Positions 53,633 through 63,690 are shown, counted from the first letter of the stretch. The stretch is DNA of 64,000 nt from G963422275 sp963422275 (GCA_963422275.1 OY729418.1:3224001-3288000); one strand, 5' to 3'. A program made the numbers and translations. Notes: generated by a model not told the origin, from the letters alone.

Positions 53633-54556
53633 ATGGGAAAAACGCTGAATACCGTCAAGTTCCCTGTCCGGATTGGGACAAGAGGCTCGAAACTAGCCTT
53701 GGCACAAGCACAAGAAGTCCGTTCCCGACTTGCCTGCGCAATGCATGCCGATGCAGCAGGCTTTGAAATTGTAACGATTCAAACGAAAGGAGACCGAGAT
53801 CGAAATCGGTCATTTGGTGAAATTGGTGGCCAAGGCTTGTTCTGTCGGGAAATCGAGGAAGCGCTTCTCGATCGGGAAATTGATCTAGCGGTGCACTCGT
53901 TGAAAGATATGCCGACAACACAACCTCCTGGGCTAACGATAGAATGCGTGTTGACCCGCGAAAATCCTCATGATGTACTTGTTTCATTCAGATATCACCG
54001 GATCGAGGATCTCCCGGATGGAGCGATTGTAGGAACCTCAAGCGTGCGTAGGCGGGCCCAGTTGCTGCGTTGCAATCCAAATCTCGAAATCGTGGGGTTT
54101 CGAGGCAACTTGGACACTCGGCTGAAGAAACTTGCAAACGGCAAGGCAGTAGCCACCGTACTTGCAGCCGCCGGGATCAAGCGTCTTGGGGCTTTGGATG
54201 TTCCCGCTCACATTATTCCGCTATCCAGAATGCTTCCAGCGGCTGGACAAGGTGCCATCTGCGTTGAGAGTCGGGAAGGCGATGCGGAATTGCTCAAGCA
54301 ACTGCGCAAGATTGGGAATTGCCGATCGTTTTTGGAAGTTCAAGCCGAACGGTCCTTTGTTGGCAATCTCGGGGGCGGTTGCCAGACACCGATAGGTGCG
54401 CTTGGCCGCGTGGTCGACGGAAAGTTGGAGCTTCGCGGTGAGATTCTCTGCGAGAAAGGAACTAGATGCAGTTCGGGATCTATCATTGGCAGGCCCGAAC
54501 AGGCACTCGAGATAGGGCGGCAATTGGCACTTTCGTTAAAACTCCAAAACAATTGA
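53633..54556 (+). CDS. hemC: Porphobilinogen deaminase (hydroxymethylbilane synthase)
   Basis: 307 residues: RIGTRGSKLALAQAQEVRS, REIDLAVHSLKDMPTT, VGTSSVRRRAQLL, FRGNLDTRLKKL, and the cofactor-binding Cys in LGGGCQTPIGA. It assembles four porphobilinogens into hydroxymethylbilane. The ATG at 53633 fits homologues. The TTG at 53615 is an upstream alternative. hemF, hemE and hemC form a small haem cluster, and hemD is not present in this window. Confidence 0.94.
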   Translation: MGKTLNTVKFPVRIGTRGSKLALAQAQEVRSRLACAMHADAAGFEIVTIQTKGDRDRNRSFGEIGGQGLFCREIEEALLDREIDLAVHSLKDMPTTQPPGLTIECVLTRENPHDVLVSFRYHRIEDLPDGAIVGTSSVRRRAQLLRCNPNLEIVGFRGNLDTRLKKLANGKAVATVLAAAGIKRLGALDVPAHIIPLSRMLPAAGQGAICVESREGDAELLKQLRKIGNCRSFLEVQAERSFVGNLGGGCQTPIGALGRVVDGKLELRGEILCEKGTRCSSGSIIGRPEQALEIGRQLALSLKLQNN

Positions 54557-54629
54557 CAAGACTGTTTCGAAAGCTAGCTTGCGGCTGTTTTGCGGTTTCA
54601 GTCCCCGTTGCGCCACCTCTGGCGGGTTT

Positions 54630-54840
54630 GAGACAGACTCCGGCCCTCAGGCTGGGGCAGGTCGATCCGGTTGACCGTCTTGAGCAAGTTCAAGGCCATT
54701 GCCTGAAGACGGTTCTGCCTCCACAGCCCGGTGCCCCGAACCACACTGCCAGTCCATCAGGGCGTCTATCTTGCAAAGCGCGTTGTTCGGTGCCATTCGC
54801 TTGGCAACAATTGCCCTGAAGAAATCCACCCGGCTTTCCT
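54630..54840 (-). pseudogene. IS5-like transposase remnant with internal deletion
   Basis: Minus strand: an N-terminal piece (DFFRAIVAKRM, ALCKIDALMDWQ) is followed almost at once by the C-terminal piece LQAMALNLLKTVNRIDL. The catalytic middle of the transposase is gone. It is the same family as 29430-30121 and 57090-57345, and in the same orientation as the latter, with glpD in between. The rest of the hemC-glpD gap shows no gene. Confidence 0.6.
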
Positions 54841-55112
54841 CGATTGCATCAGGATAATTTCCGAAGCCCGCCGGTGCCCAGGTCCATGCCGGATGGATGC
54901 ATCTCGCAATCGTCTTTTGATGATGCATTCTCAAATGGCTTGCAGCATCAACAGGTGACAGACCTTTTCATATTGACTCAGCGAACGACCTGCTTGGCAT
55001 GATTTCAAGATATGTCCTATATCCTCAGGATGCCGGAATTGAGTTTCGAAGCTCTTCGAGTCAGCGGCTGAGAAATTTGCAGATGCAACGCATGGTGATC
55101 GATTCTAACGAG

Positions 55113-56636
55113 ATGACGGCACTTGGAGAATACGATCTTCTGGTCATTGGAGGAGGGATAAACGGAACTGGAGTCGCGCGCGACGCCGCGGGCAGGGGAC
55201 TCTCGGTCATTCTATGCGAGAAAGGCGACCTTGGTGAAGGAACGTCGTCTCGATCAACCAAATATGTCCATGGCGGGTTGCGGTATCTCGAACATCGCGA
55301 ATTTGGATTGGTTCGAAAGGCGTTGATCGAGCGTGAAATCATTCTGGACATTGCGCCTCACCTTGCGCGTCCTCTGCGGTTGATACTTGTGCACAGCTCT
55401 CGTCATCGCCCCAGGTGGCTAATGCGGTTGGGGCTGTTCGTCTATGACCATCTCGGAGGGCGAAAGCGCATTCCCTCCACAGAGGTGATCGACCTTCTAA
55501 CTTCCGTTGAGGGACAGGCGGTGCGACCGGAGTATTCGCGAGGGTTTGCGTATTGGGATGTTTGGGTCGATGATTCCAGGCTTGTGATTGCAAACGCTCG
55601 GGACGCAAGTCTCCGCGGTGCCCAAATCCTTAGATCTACCGAGGTTTTGTCAGCCCATCGCAGGCACGAGTTGTGGGAAGTCACTCTTCGCCCCGAACGA
55701 GGACAGCAAGACACTGTCAGGGCACGGGCTATCGTCAACTGTGCAGGACCTTGGGTGCAGACAGTGCTTGCGCAGGCTGAGGCGATATCCAAGAAACGCA
55801 TCCGTCTCGTGAAGGGTAGCCACATCATTACAAGGCGGTGGTGGAAAGGCGACTTCGGGTTCGTCCTGCAGGCAGATGACGGCCGAATAATTTTCGTTAA
55901 CCCGTATTTTGATGATCTAGCATTGATAGGTACGACAGACATCCCATTTGATGGACGCCCGGAAGACTCGGAAATCAGCCTAGAGGAAACGGATTATCTA
56001 ATTTCAATTGTCAACGAATACTTTGAGGTGGATTTGACAAGGCCAAGTGTAATCACGAGCTATTCAGGCGTTCGCCCGTTGCTCGATGACGACGGGACGA
56101 GGTCCGCTTCCACTGTTACAAGAGACTATCAACTCGAACTGGACGCCGACGGCAACAATGCGCCGTTTCTATCCGTATTTGGAGGCAAGCTTACGACATA
56201 CCGCAAGCTTGCCGAAGAGGTAATGGCAAAGCTAAGGCCGCATTTTCCGAATATGCCCGGTCCTTGGACCCAGTCATCGCCGCTTCTGGGCGGTGAAATC
56301 GGCGACGGTGGTTTTGAGAATTGGCTTGCGGAGTTTCAGAAGGAATTTCCTTGGCTTCCGGACCGTCTCGCGCAGCACTATGGTCGCAACTACGGATCAG
56401 AGGCAAGGTTAATATTGGAGGGAGCGGATTCATTGTCGGCGCTCGGGTTGCATTTTGGCTCCCATTTCTTTGAGCGAGAGGCGCGTTGGCTATTTGAAAA
56501 CGAATGGGCGAGGGATGCTACCGACATTCTCCAGAGAAGAACCAAGCATGGGCTATTCCTGACGAGCGAGCAAGAATTGAAGTTCGAGGCTTGGCGTCTT
56601 CGGCACGTTGGGACTGAAAATCGCGAAGTCGGATGA
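55113..56636 (+). CDS. glpD: Aerobic glycerol-3-phosphate dehydrogenase
   Basis: About 507 residues. The FAD-binding start is YDLLVIGGGINGTGVARDAA, followed by GTSSRSTKYVHGGLRYLEH, NCAGPWVQTVL, LIGTTDIPFDG and the GGKLTTYRKLAEEVM region. It oxidises glycerol 3-phosphate to dihydroxyacetone phosphate at the membrane and feeds electrons to quinone. The frame is open further upstream (54999). The ATG at 55113 places the start just before the FAD motif as in homologues. No other glp gene is nearby, and transposase remnants lie on both sides. Confidence 0.92.
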   Translation: MTALGEYDLLVIGGGINGTGVARDAAGRGLSVILCEKGDLGEGTSSRSTKYVHGGLRYLEHREFGLVRKALIEREIILDIAPHLARPLRLILVHSSRHRPRWLMRLGLFVYDHLGGRKRIPSTEVIDLLTSVEGQAVRPEYSRGFAYWDVWVDDSRLVIANARDASLRGAQILRSTEVLSAHRRHELWEVTLRPERGQQDTVRARAIVNCAGPWVQTVLAQAEAISKKRIRLVKGSHIITRRWWKGDFGFVLQADDGRIIFVNPYFDDLALIGTTDIPFDGRPEDSEISLEETDYLISIVNEYFEVDLTRPSVITSYSGVRPLLDDDGTRSASTVTRDYQLELDADGNNAPFLSVFGGKLTTYRKLAEEVMAKLRPHFPNMPGPWTQSSPLLGGEIGDGGFENWLAEFQKEFPWLPDRLAQHYGRNYGSEARLILEGADSLSALGLHFGSHFFEREARWLFENEWARDATDILQRRTKHGLFLTSEQELKFEAWRLRHVGTENREVG

Positions 56637-57089
56637 CGAGACGGAAGACCAAGAACCAAGAGTATCTGAGTGCTATAGGACAAAACGATGGATTTGAAAT
56701 TACGTCGAAAACAGATTTATGCGGCGCGGCTTTCACAATTACCGAGGATATTGCTCACTTTCGAACAGTCGAATATTGTGCATGGTACGAACTCCATCAA
56801 GCCCTGTGCAGAAGATTAACGAGCTTTCAATTGCTTTGCTCTCGAAATTGCCGGAATCGAAGATTTTGCAGTGGTGGCAAATGATACCGCCTCGCCGCTG
56901 AACTGCAAAACTGTCCTCGGCCTGCTTTGGAAACGAATGCGGAGTGGATCAATTGCCCTGCCTTCCTTGCAGGAACGCCGACACAGTGAGTGAAGTGGCA
57001 ATGGGATCTATTCTTCGCCGTGCCAGCGAGCACGAAACATTGCCCGGACTAACCTCGAAAGACTGCCTGGTTTTATGGTTTCAAGAGCT
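56637..57089. other. Gap after glpD, no gene seen
   Basis: Short frames on both strands show no known motif, and no terminator-like hairpin stands out. The region passes directly into the transposase remnant at 57.1 kb. Confidence 0.35.
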
Positions 57090-57345
57090 GTTTCCGGAGT
57101 TGGATCGATCCGGTTGACCGCCTTGAGCAGGTTCAAGGCCCAAGACCAAGCGCACAAGCAGCTGGCGGAACCGGTAGACCGTCATGCGATCGGGATTACG
57201 CTACTGCTGAACTGTCGCAGAACAGCAGGAAGTCGGGGCGCACCTTTAGTGCCTGCTCAAGCGCCTGGTCTGACAGCGAGTGCTGCTGACCAAGCGGAAG
57301 CGCTTCAGATCATTGGATCGACATCGAAGCAGCACGGTTGTCGGA
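57090..57345 (-). pseudogene. IS5-like transposase remnant with internal deletion
   Basis: Minus strand: LSDQALEQALKVRPDFLLFC (N-terminal region), a degenerate DRMTVYRFRQLL (the 'PD.TT..RFR' motif), then directly GLEPAQGGQPDRS and LNLLKAVNRIDP in neighbouring frames, the C-terminal end. The catalytic core is absent. Debris of the same element (VDPMI, the start of the 'YDP..L' block) continues to about 57.5 kb. Confidence 0.6.
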
Positions 57346-57744
57346 GACATCGGAGAACATCGCCTCACTGGCGGGATGAACTGGCGTGGACGATTGCTGC
57401 GCTTCCCATATGCGATAGCGGGCGGCGCTGGCCATCCCTCAATAGCATCAACCGGCCCCGTCGGCGATCGAGTTCGCGGCCCCTGCACATCCCGGTAGGG
57501 CCGTCACAGCCAGACCAAGACCTTTTTTGCACGGCTGTCGCGGTGCCGCTGCCCAAATGCCTCGACAGCTGTCTCAAGCGGTTCCATCTCGTCGAACTTG
57601 GTGACCGGCCTTGTCCGAGAGCATGCATTGCCTCGGTCATGCCCAGACCAAGCAGGAGTTTCACGAATTTGAGCCAATCTATCTAATCAGGCAAGAGTTT
57701 CGTCCTGCCCTTTATGTCTCAACCGAATGCAGTTTCGTCTACAA

Positions 57745-58071
57745 TTAATCTTGAAAGCAAGAATTTTTCCACTCGAGATCGACTTCCTCGCAAAGGATGG
57801 CCAACTGTGCACCATGCATGTCGCGATCTAGTCTGCCACCCTGAACAACTGATCGCGGAATGCTGAACTTGATTGCCATCAGGTCCGGCAACTCAAACCT
57901 GTGAATGTCGGCAGGATCCAGGCGGTATAACTCCGCTAGGCTCTCGCAGGACAGGCGTCCAGCATACTCTTCGTAATCCTCGATAGAGTTGAAAAAAACA
58001 TCAAGCGTTACAGTGAACGGTCCCGCGTTCTTCGATCTCACTTTGGCTGCGACATCCCCGAGACGTGCCAT
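57745..58071 (-). CDS. DUF4387 protein
   Basis: 108 residues. It starts MARLGDVAAKVRSKNAGPFT, contains LDVFFNSIEDYEEYAGRL and DPADIHRFELPDLMAIKFSI, and ends with EVDLEWKNSC, all as in DUF4387. Proteins of this family are nearly always encoded after an AtuA-family gene and are sometimes fused to it, so the two probably form one enzyme. It is the last gene of the tctCBA operon, one base after the AtuA-family stop. Chemistry unknown. Confidence 0.85.
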   Translation of the reverse strand: MARLGDVAAKVRSKNAGPFTVTLDVFFNSIEDYEEYAGRLSCESLAELYRLDPADIHRFELPDLMAIKFSIPRSVVQGGRLDRDMHGAQLAILCEEVDLEWKNSCFQD

Positions 58072-58072
58072 G

Positions 58073-59428
58073 TCAAACCCGTATCACGTCCAGCTTGAAC
58101 GCATCCATCGGTTTGTCTAGGACCATCGTATGGTTAATGCAAAACTCGTACTGTCTTCCCAGCTCCACCTCTGCCGGAGAGAAGGGAAATGCGAAGGTAG
58201 GCAATTCCTCATTGTCCGTCAGCGGAAAATGCAGGAGAAACGGATTCGCGATTTTCGCGATTTCGTTTGCCAGTGCCTGCGTCTCGGCCGAGGCCAAGAA
58301 CATTGCCCCAATTTCTGCCGGCGTTCCCGTCCGTGTTTCGAGATCGCCGAGTGCCGCGTTAACTCCCACGAGCCTTATCTCAATATCAAATGAATCCGGT
58401 GAGCATTTCAATCGCGACGCAATTTCACTTCTGAGAAACGCGACCAGCCGTTCCGACCAAGCTTGGGAGTTCTTGACGTAGCGCTGGTCCCGCAGGATGG
58501 CGATCATCATTGCCCGGTATCCTCCAGTACCGGCACCTTCTAGCTTCACGGTGTATTGTTCCGAACTGGTCCAACTAGATCCAGTGACCCGGACGCAACG
58601 GTCGCTTAGTTCCATATACTTGGCCTCTGTCACATCCAGGAATCCGCCTGGTTCAGGCAGCACGAATGGATTTGCGTTCTCGTAAAGCATGTGAGCTGAT
58701 ACCGAACGTGGCGTGCATCGCGCGTTCTTGGCCATCGGCTCCACAGCGAATCCGGTGTCGTCGAATTCGACAAGCACTACACCGCTCATCGGATGGGTCG
58801 TGCAAAGAGCTCCGCATTCCGCAATTTTGGCTCCATGCCAAGCTGCGCCCGGATGCTCTCCGTTCTGGATGGGAAGTGCCGCTATCACAGCTGTATCCGT
58901 AGTTCTTCCGGCTACCACGATTTCCGCACCGGTCTCCAGCGCGGCCAATATCTGCTCCACGCCAGCAAGAGCCACAATGTTGTTGCAACCTTCAATTTCA
59001 GTTTCAGTCAGCTCCGGGGCGTTCGCCAGCGGATCGAGATTGCCTGCCTGCCAAGCCTTGACGACCTGTTCAGGTGATTGGGACGACTTTACAGTCGCGA
59101 CACTCAGCTTCTGGCCAAGTTCCTTGGCAATCTCGGAGGTGATCTCGAACATCCAGTTTACCATGCTGTCTGTTCCACAGGTGCCAGCAGATCCTACAAC
59201 GAGAGGTACGTTGGCCTCGGCGCGCGCCTGCATTAGCACCTGCCACTCTGATTTTGTGGACGCGCGCGAGTATTTCGAAGTTCCCGAGCCAAGATAGAAT
59301 GGACCGCTGTCGGTGGAACCGCCGTCGATGCAAATGATGTCAGGCTTGGCTGCAAGACCGCGCCGAAGTGCCTCGGCTTCAAATCCCAATCCAAGGACTC
59401 CCGAAGGAACTAGCACGCGTGTTGCCAA
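58073..59428 (-). CDS. AtuA-family protein (DUF1446)
   Basis: 451 residues. Landmarks are CIDGGSTDSGPFYLGSG, VVGSAGTCGTDSMVNW, GRTTDTAVIAALPIQNG and EPGGFLDVTEAKYMELSD. The name comes from acyclic terpene utilisation in Pseudomonas, but the wide family occurs with many carboxylate transporters and its reaction is not settled. The start is TTG at 59428, one base after the tctA stop (TGACTTG), so translation is probably coupled. With the DUF4387 protein it likely processes the acid imported by TctCBA. Confidence 0.85.
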   Translation of the reverse strand: MATRVLVPSGVLGLGFEAEALRRGLAAKPDIICIDGGSTDSGPFYLGSGTSKYSRASTKSEWQVLMQARAEANVPLVVGSAGTCGTDSMVNWMFEITSEIAKELGQKLSVATVKSSQSPEQVVKAWQAGNLDPLANAPELTETEIEGCNNIVALAGVEQILAALETGAEIVVAGRTTDTAVIAALPIQNGEHPGAAWHGAKIAECGALCTTHPMSGVVLVEFDDTGFAVEPMAKNARCTPRSVSAHMLYENANPFVLPEPGGFLDVTEAKYMELSDRCVRVTGSSWTSSEQYTVKLEGAGTGGYRAMMIAILRDQRYVKNSQAWSERLVAFLRSEIASRLKCSPDSFDIEIRLVGVNAALGDLETRTGTPAEIGAMFLASAETQALANEIAKIANPFLLHFPLTDNEELPTFAFPFSPAEVELGRQYEFCINHTMVLDKPMDAFKLDVIRV

Positions 59429-59429
59429 G

Positions 59430-60935
59430 TCAGGTCTCTGTGCGCTGTGGCTTTTTCAATAAATTCTTCAGGAACAATGGTGCCACGAAACCGGCAAGTG
59501 CCGCCGTCCAGAGACCAATCGATATTCCGGATGAAAACAGGTAAGTCCAATCTCCATCCGATATTATCATTGCTCGGCGGAGATTGTCCTCCATGTTGTT
59601 GCCCAGCAGAATGCCCAAGATGATGGGTACTGTCGGCACCTCCAGCTTTCGAAGAATGTACCCGACAAATCCGAATATTGTCATGAGGACAAGGTCAAAA
59701 CTACTTCCGGAAAGGGAAAAGATCCCGCCGAACGATACCATGGCAATGCCCGGAAGAAGAATCCAAGGCGGAACCGATAGTATCTTGACAAACAGGCGAA
59801 CCAGCGGAACGTTCATTATCAGCAGAACGAAGTTCGCGATCAGCAGTGCCGCGATCAATCCCCAGACAACTTCCGGCCGTTCTTCGAAAAGAAGCGGGCC
59901 CGGAGTAATGTTGAGGGTCAGCAACAGTGCCAGCAGTACCGCCGTTGTTCCGGACCCGGGAACACCCAAGGTGAGCATGGGAACGAGTGCGCCGCCCGCC
60001 GCCGCGTTGTTTCCGGCTTCTGGCGCTGCAATGCCACGGGGATTGCCGGTGCCGAAGGTGTCCTTGTCCTTGGCCACTGCTTTCTCCGCCATGTAGGCAA
60101 GAAAACTCCCAAGCGAAGCCCCAGCCCCGGGAAGGATGCCGGCGATAAAGCCAATGACGGTAGCCCTTAACATCGTCAGAAAGCTGTTGGCGATATCCTT
60201 GACGGGAATCGTGATCTTTTCGAGCTTGACTCCAATCGCCGAACTTTTCCCGTGGCTTTCGATGAATATAAAGATCTCCGAGACCGCAAAAAGTCCGACA
60301 ATCGCGACCAGAAAGTCGACACCATCCATTAGATGAAGTTCACCGAACGTCAGGCGTGGTATACCGGTCTGGTTGTCAAGCCCGATCATTGCGATGCCCA
60401 GCCCGATAAGCGCGGCAAGCGCAGCCTTGGCCTGATTGCTGGATGACAGTCCGCCCAGCGTGCAAAAGGCGAGCAAGTACAGTGCAAAATACTCAGAGGG
60501 TCCGAAGAGATAGGCAACGCGGGCCAATACAGGGGCCAGCAGCATGAGACCGATTGTTGCCAGAAGCGCCCCGACGAAAGATGCAACCCCAGAAAGCACG
60601 AGCGCGTCTGCCGCCCGCCCCTGCTTTGCCATCGGATAGCCGTCTAGTGTCGTCATGAGTGCTGGCTCGTCCCCTGGAATGTTGAGGAGAATCGACGAGA
60701 TTCTTCCACCGTACATGGCGCCGTAATAAACTGATGTCATCAGCACCAACGCCTCGGTGGCATCCAGACCAAATGAAAACGCGAGCGGAATCAAAATGGC
60801 TACCCCGTTCGACGGGCCCAGCCCGGGAAGCGATCCGATAATTGTGCCCATGAAACAGCCACCCACTGCCAGCAGTAGCGTGGACCAAGTCAGAGCAACG
60901 GCAAACCCTTGCGAAAGATTTGAGTATAGATCCAT
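59430..60935 (-). CDS. tctA: Tripartite tricarboxylate transporter, large permease TctA
   Basis: 501 residues with about twelve hydrophobic segments. Motifs are GTIIGSLPGLGPSNGVAILI, YYGAMYGGRISSILLNIPGD and GFIAGILPGAGASLGSFLAY, the duplicated PGxG loops of TctA, plus LGVPGSGTTAVLLALLLT. It is the main channel of this proton- or sodium-driven solute importer. It follows tctB by 13 bp. Confidence 0.94.
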   Translation of the reverse strand: MDLYSNLSQGFAVALTWSTLLLAVGGCFMGTIIGSLPGLGPSNGVAILIPLAFSFGLDATEALVLMTSVYYGAMYGGRISSILLNIPGDEPALMTTLDGYPMAKQGRAADALVLSGVASFVGALLATIGLMLLAPVLARVAYLFGPSEYFALYLLAFCTLGGLSSSNQAKAALAALIGLGIAMIGLDNQTGIPRLTFGELHLMDGVDFLVAIVGLFAVSEIFIFIESHGKSSAIGVKLEKITIPVKDIANSFLTMLRATVIGFIAGILPGAGASLGSFLAYMAEKAVAKDKDTFGTGNPRGIAAPEAGNNAAAGGALVPMLTLGVPGSGTTAVLLALLLTLNITPGPLLFEERPEVVWGLIAALLIANFVLLIMNVPLVRLFVKILSVPPWILLPGIAMVSFGGIFSLSGSSFDLVLMTIFGFVGYILRKLEVPTVPIILGILLGNNMEDNLRRAMIISDGDWTYLFSSGISIGLWTAALAGFVAPLFLKNLLKKPQRTET

Positions 60936-60948
60936 TACCGACGCTGAA

Positions 60949-61389
60949 CTATCCGGTTATGGCGCGGCCAAACGGTGCCAGCCCCAAGCCGAGTCCGTAT
61001 TTGAAGATCACGAACAGGCCGATGGAAAGGCCAGCTCCAGCGGCAACTGCATGCCAAGGACGGGGAGCAATCAGGTAGCTAAGGGTTGCCGAGGCTGCGG
61101 CGGCAGGGATGAGAAACCCAAGCGGCCTCAGTGTGATGGCGAAAAGATAGATTACTGCCAATGCCAATCCAATGCGTGCGCTGACAGCAAGCGGCGGCCA
61201 GACCGGGTTTGGGTCGGGCCGCAGGAATATTGCACTGGCGCAAAGGATCGATAACCCGCCAACAATGTAGGGAACGGTCCGACTTCCGACAGGGTCTGAC
61301 AGAAATCCCACTTGAGTTTGCGCCGCGCTCGCTATGTAGACGAGCGCGACACCAATTATACAAAGACCGAAAACGCGGTCGCTAGCCAT
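60949..61389 (-). CDS. tctB: Tripartite tricarboxylate transporter, small permease TctB
   Basis: 146 residues with four hydrophobic helices. It starts MASDRVFGLCIIGVALVYIA and contains DPVGSRTVPYIVGGLSIL, as usual for TctB. It assists TctA. It begins two bases after the binding-protein stop. Small TctB proteins vary strongly, so identity rests on both sequence and position. Confidence 0.9.
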   Translation of the reverse strand: MASDRVFGLCIIGVALVYIASAAQTQVGFLSDPVGSRTVPYIVGGLSILCASAIFLRPDPNPVWPPLAVSARIGLALAVIYLFAITLRPLGFLIPAAAASATLSYLIAPRPWHAVAAGAGLSIGLFVIFKYGLGLGLAPFGRAITG

Positions 61390-61391
61390 TG

Positions 61392-62360
61392 TTACTGGAT
61401 TACGCCAATCTCGCGAGACAGGACCTCGATCTCATCGATGACACCATCAACGTAACCTTGGAAATCCGCTCCGACCTTGGTGAACGGCGCAAGTCCATTT
61501 GCAACCATGGCGTCTGCCCATTCTTGCGATGCTGCGACCTGCGCAAGCGCGTTTGACCATTTGTCGTAGTCTGCCTGCGAGATGCCCTTCGGAACGTATA
61601 GTCCGCGCCAGTTGACGGAAACAACGTCAATCCCCTGCTCTTTGGCCGTTGGAATGTCTTCGAAGCCTGGAACCCGCTCGTCCGTGAAAACTGCGATCAC
61701 TCGGATATCGCCAGCTGCAAGAAAGCCGACAACCTCGGACATGTCACCGGTCATCGCTTGGGTGAAGCCGCCTATCGTCTGTGTGATTGCATCAGCGCCC
61801 CCATCGACACCGATGTATTTGACAGCTGTCACATCATCGAAACCAGTGCGCCCTAGTGCCATCAGCACCTTGAGGTGATCAAACCCCCCAGATGCCGAAC
61901 CACCTGCGAAGGTGACAGAAGACGGGTCGGCCTTCACGGCATCTATCAGGTCACTGAGGCTTTGGTAGGGTGAGTTCGCAGCCACCGCAATGATTCCCGG
62001 GTCAGCCCCTATCGCGCCCAAGAACTGAACTTGGTCTGCGGTCATTCCGCCATAGGCGTTTTGTGCAAGGCGGGTCGCCGTGGCTGATGAAGCAGCAACG
62101 ATCAATTCCCCATCGTCATTCCGCTCATTGACTACGTGTGAAAATGCGAGGCCGCCGCCGCCGCCAGCCATGTTTGTCACTTGAATCGGTTTGTCCACCG
62201 CCCCAATGTCAAACATGACCTTGCCTATTGTTCGGCAGGTAAAGTCCCAACCGCCGCCGGGATTTGCCGGTGCAATGCACTCGGCGGCAAAAGCTGACCC
62301 TGTCATTCCGAGGCCAAGCAGCACTCCCGCCGCAAGACCTCGCAGATTTCTTGGATTCAT
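61392..62360 (-). CDS. tctC: Tripartite tricarboxylate transporter, binding protein TctC (Bug family)
   Basis: 322 residues. The signal peptide (MNPRNLRGLAAGVLLGLGMT, cleavage near AFA-A) is followed by IAPANPGGGWDFTCRTIGKV, the family's carboxylate-binding loop, then VTNMAGGGGGLAF and VTFAGGSASGGFDHLKVLMA. It captures a carboxylated ligand in the periplasm. The ATG at 62360 is preceded by GGAGAGG. The open frame continues to 62426 without a plausible signal peptide. It is the first gene of the five-gene operon. Confidence 0.93.
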   Translation of the reverse strand: MNPRNLRGLAAGVLLGLGMTGSAFAAECIAPANPGGGWDFTCRTIGKVMFDIGAVDKPIQVTNMAGGGGGLAFSHVVNERNDDGELIVAASSATATRLAQNAYGGMTADQVQFLGAIGADPGIIAVAANSPYQSLSDLIDAVKADPSSVTFAGGSASGGFDHLKVLMALGRTGFDDVTAVKYIGVDGGADAITQTIGGFTQAMTGDMSEVVGFLAAGDIRVIAVFTDERVPGFEDIPTAKEQGIDVVSVNWRGLYVPKGISQADYDKWSNALAQVAASQEWADAMVANGLAPFTKVGADFQGYVDGVIDEIEVLSREIGVIQ

Positions 62361-62939
62361 GATTCCTCTCCAACAATTAACAACTGCACGAACTCGCTTG
62401 AGGCTTGACTTGATCTTGTGCCGCATGGCGATTCGCGACTATGCTCTTCATTTGTATTGATTTTCCGCATTTGCACAAGAATTTCCAGAAAAACACCCGT
62501 CTGTTGCCAGAAACGGCGTTGGTGCCGTCGCTTGGCGTGTTTCATTGGCAATCAATGCGCGCTTCGGCGTTGGGGCAGCATCTTCGAACAGAGGCCAGAG
62601 ATGGCGAAGCTGGCAGTCTGCGGAGCCTGACCCGAGGGTTCAATACCGTTGTTTGGGAATCCAGTCTTTTGGAGCGATTGCCCTTCTGCGTGAGGCTCTT
62701 GACGCACGATGCGGAGCGGGCGGGAGAACACTTGGGGCAACTTCTGATTTGGGTTTTTGGTTTTGGCTGCGGAAATTGCCCTTTCCGGTTGCACCGGCCG
62801 GTTTCTTGCGGCCCGAAGTCCCCAAATGAGCGTTTTCGGGGCGGAATCGCCACCGTTTCAGCCCCCGCATGGCTGGTTCGGCAGATTCCGGACACACTCA
62901 TCCCCTGTGACGACAAGTGCGGTTGGGCAATCATCAGGT
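62361..62939. other. Gap upstream of tctC
   Basis: It should contain the operon promoter, but I see no convincing pair of hexamers. Open frames on both strands carry no domain. The right part merges into the tail of a transposase pseudogene. Confidence 0.35.
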
Positions 62940-63690
62940 TCGAGAAGCCCAAAAGCAGTGCAAGCCACTGTAAGTTCCTCTTCAGCCCTCGATAGCGAAC
63001 CTTGTCATGGCCGAACACCCGCTCGCGATCCGGAACGGATGCTCCACCCGCGTCCGCACCTTGGCCGCCGTCTGCCGGGATTCATGAGCAATGTGCCGCA
63101 AAACCTCGCGGCACGTGTTCTGCACGCTTCCCGATCCCGCGATATCAGGCGTCAGCCCAAACCTGTTTCTCCTCGCCGTGCAGAAGAAGATCCGAAGGCG
63201 TCGGGTCGCGACGTTGGCGGCCGTTCCCTCCAGAGATGGTGCACCAGCCCCCGGGGATCGGTGCCGATGTGCAGCTTCATTTCGAAATGCCACTGGTTCC
63301 CCTTCTTCGTCCGGTCATCTCCGGATCTCGGGCATTGCTGTCGTTCCCGGTCGACGACGGCGCCAAGACGATGGTGTGTCAACAATGCTGCCCTCCTTCA
63401 GCAGAACCTCCCGCTCGGCCAGGGGGATCCCCGATCTCCCGAATAGCAGCTGCGCCAGTCCGCGGCGCTCCAACCGGCGGTGGAAGTCGGGACCGTCGTC
63501 CGCCGGATCGCTCAGATTGCAGAATAACTGAACGCAGTGTACGCGCAACGGCAGCGGATGCGGCTGTCGCCCCTTGCGGCCGCCCTTCGGATGCGTCGGC
63601 GCAATGCGGGCTTCCAGTCGCACCCCGGATGCACAATGCCACGCCCAAAATCAGGCTGTATTCAGAGGTTCCTTAACGGGATGGACCAAG
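62940..63690 (-). pseudogene. IS5-family transposase, several frameshifts
   Basis: Read on the minus strand, successive frames give ERRGLAQLLFGRSGIPLAER, KEGSIVDT (first Asp of the DDE core), TKKGNQWHFEMKLHIGTDP, VRTRVEHPF and GHDKVRYRGLKRNLQWLALL (the C-terminal end). All blocks of a classical IS5 transposase are present in order, but at least three frameshifts break it. It is a different IS5 lineage from the three remnants further left. Confidence 0.8.

Noticed and set aside
62441..62995. 184-residue plus-strand frame upstream of tctC
   Set aside because: No domain. It runs opposite to and partly overlaps the C-terminal block of the IS5 transposase pseudogene.
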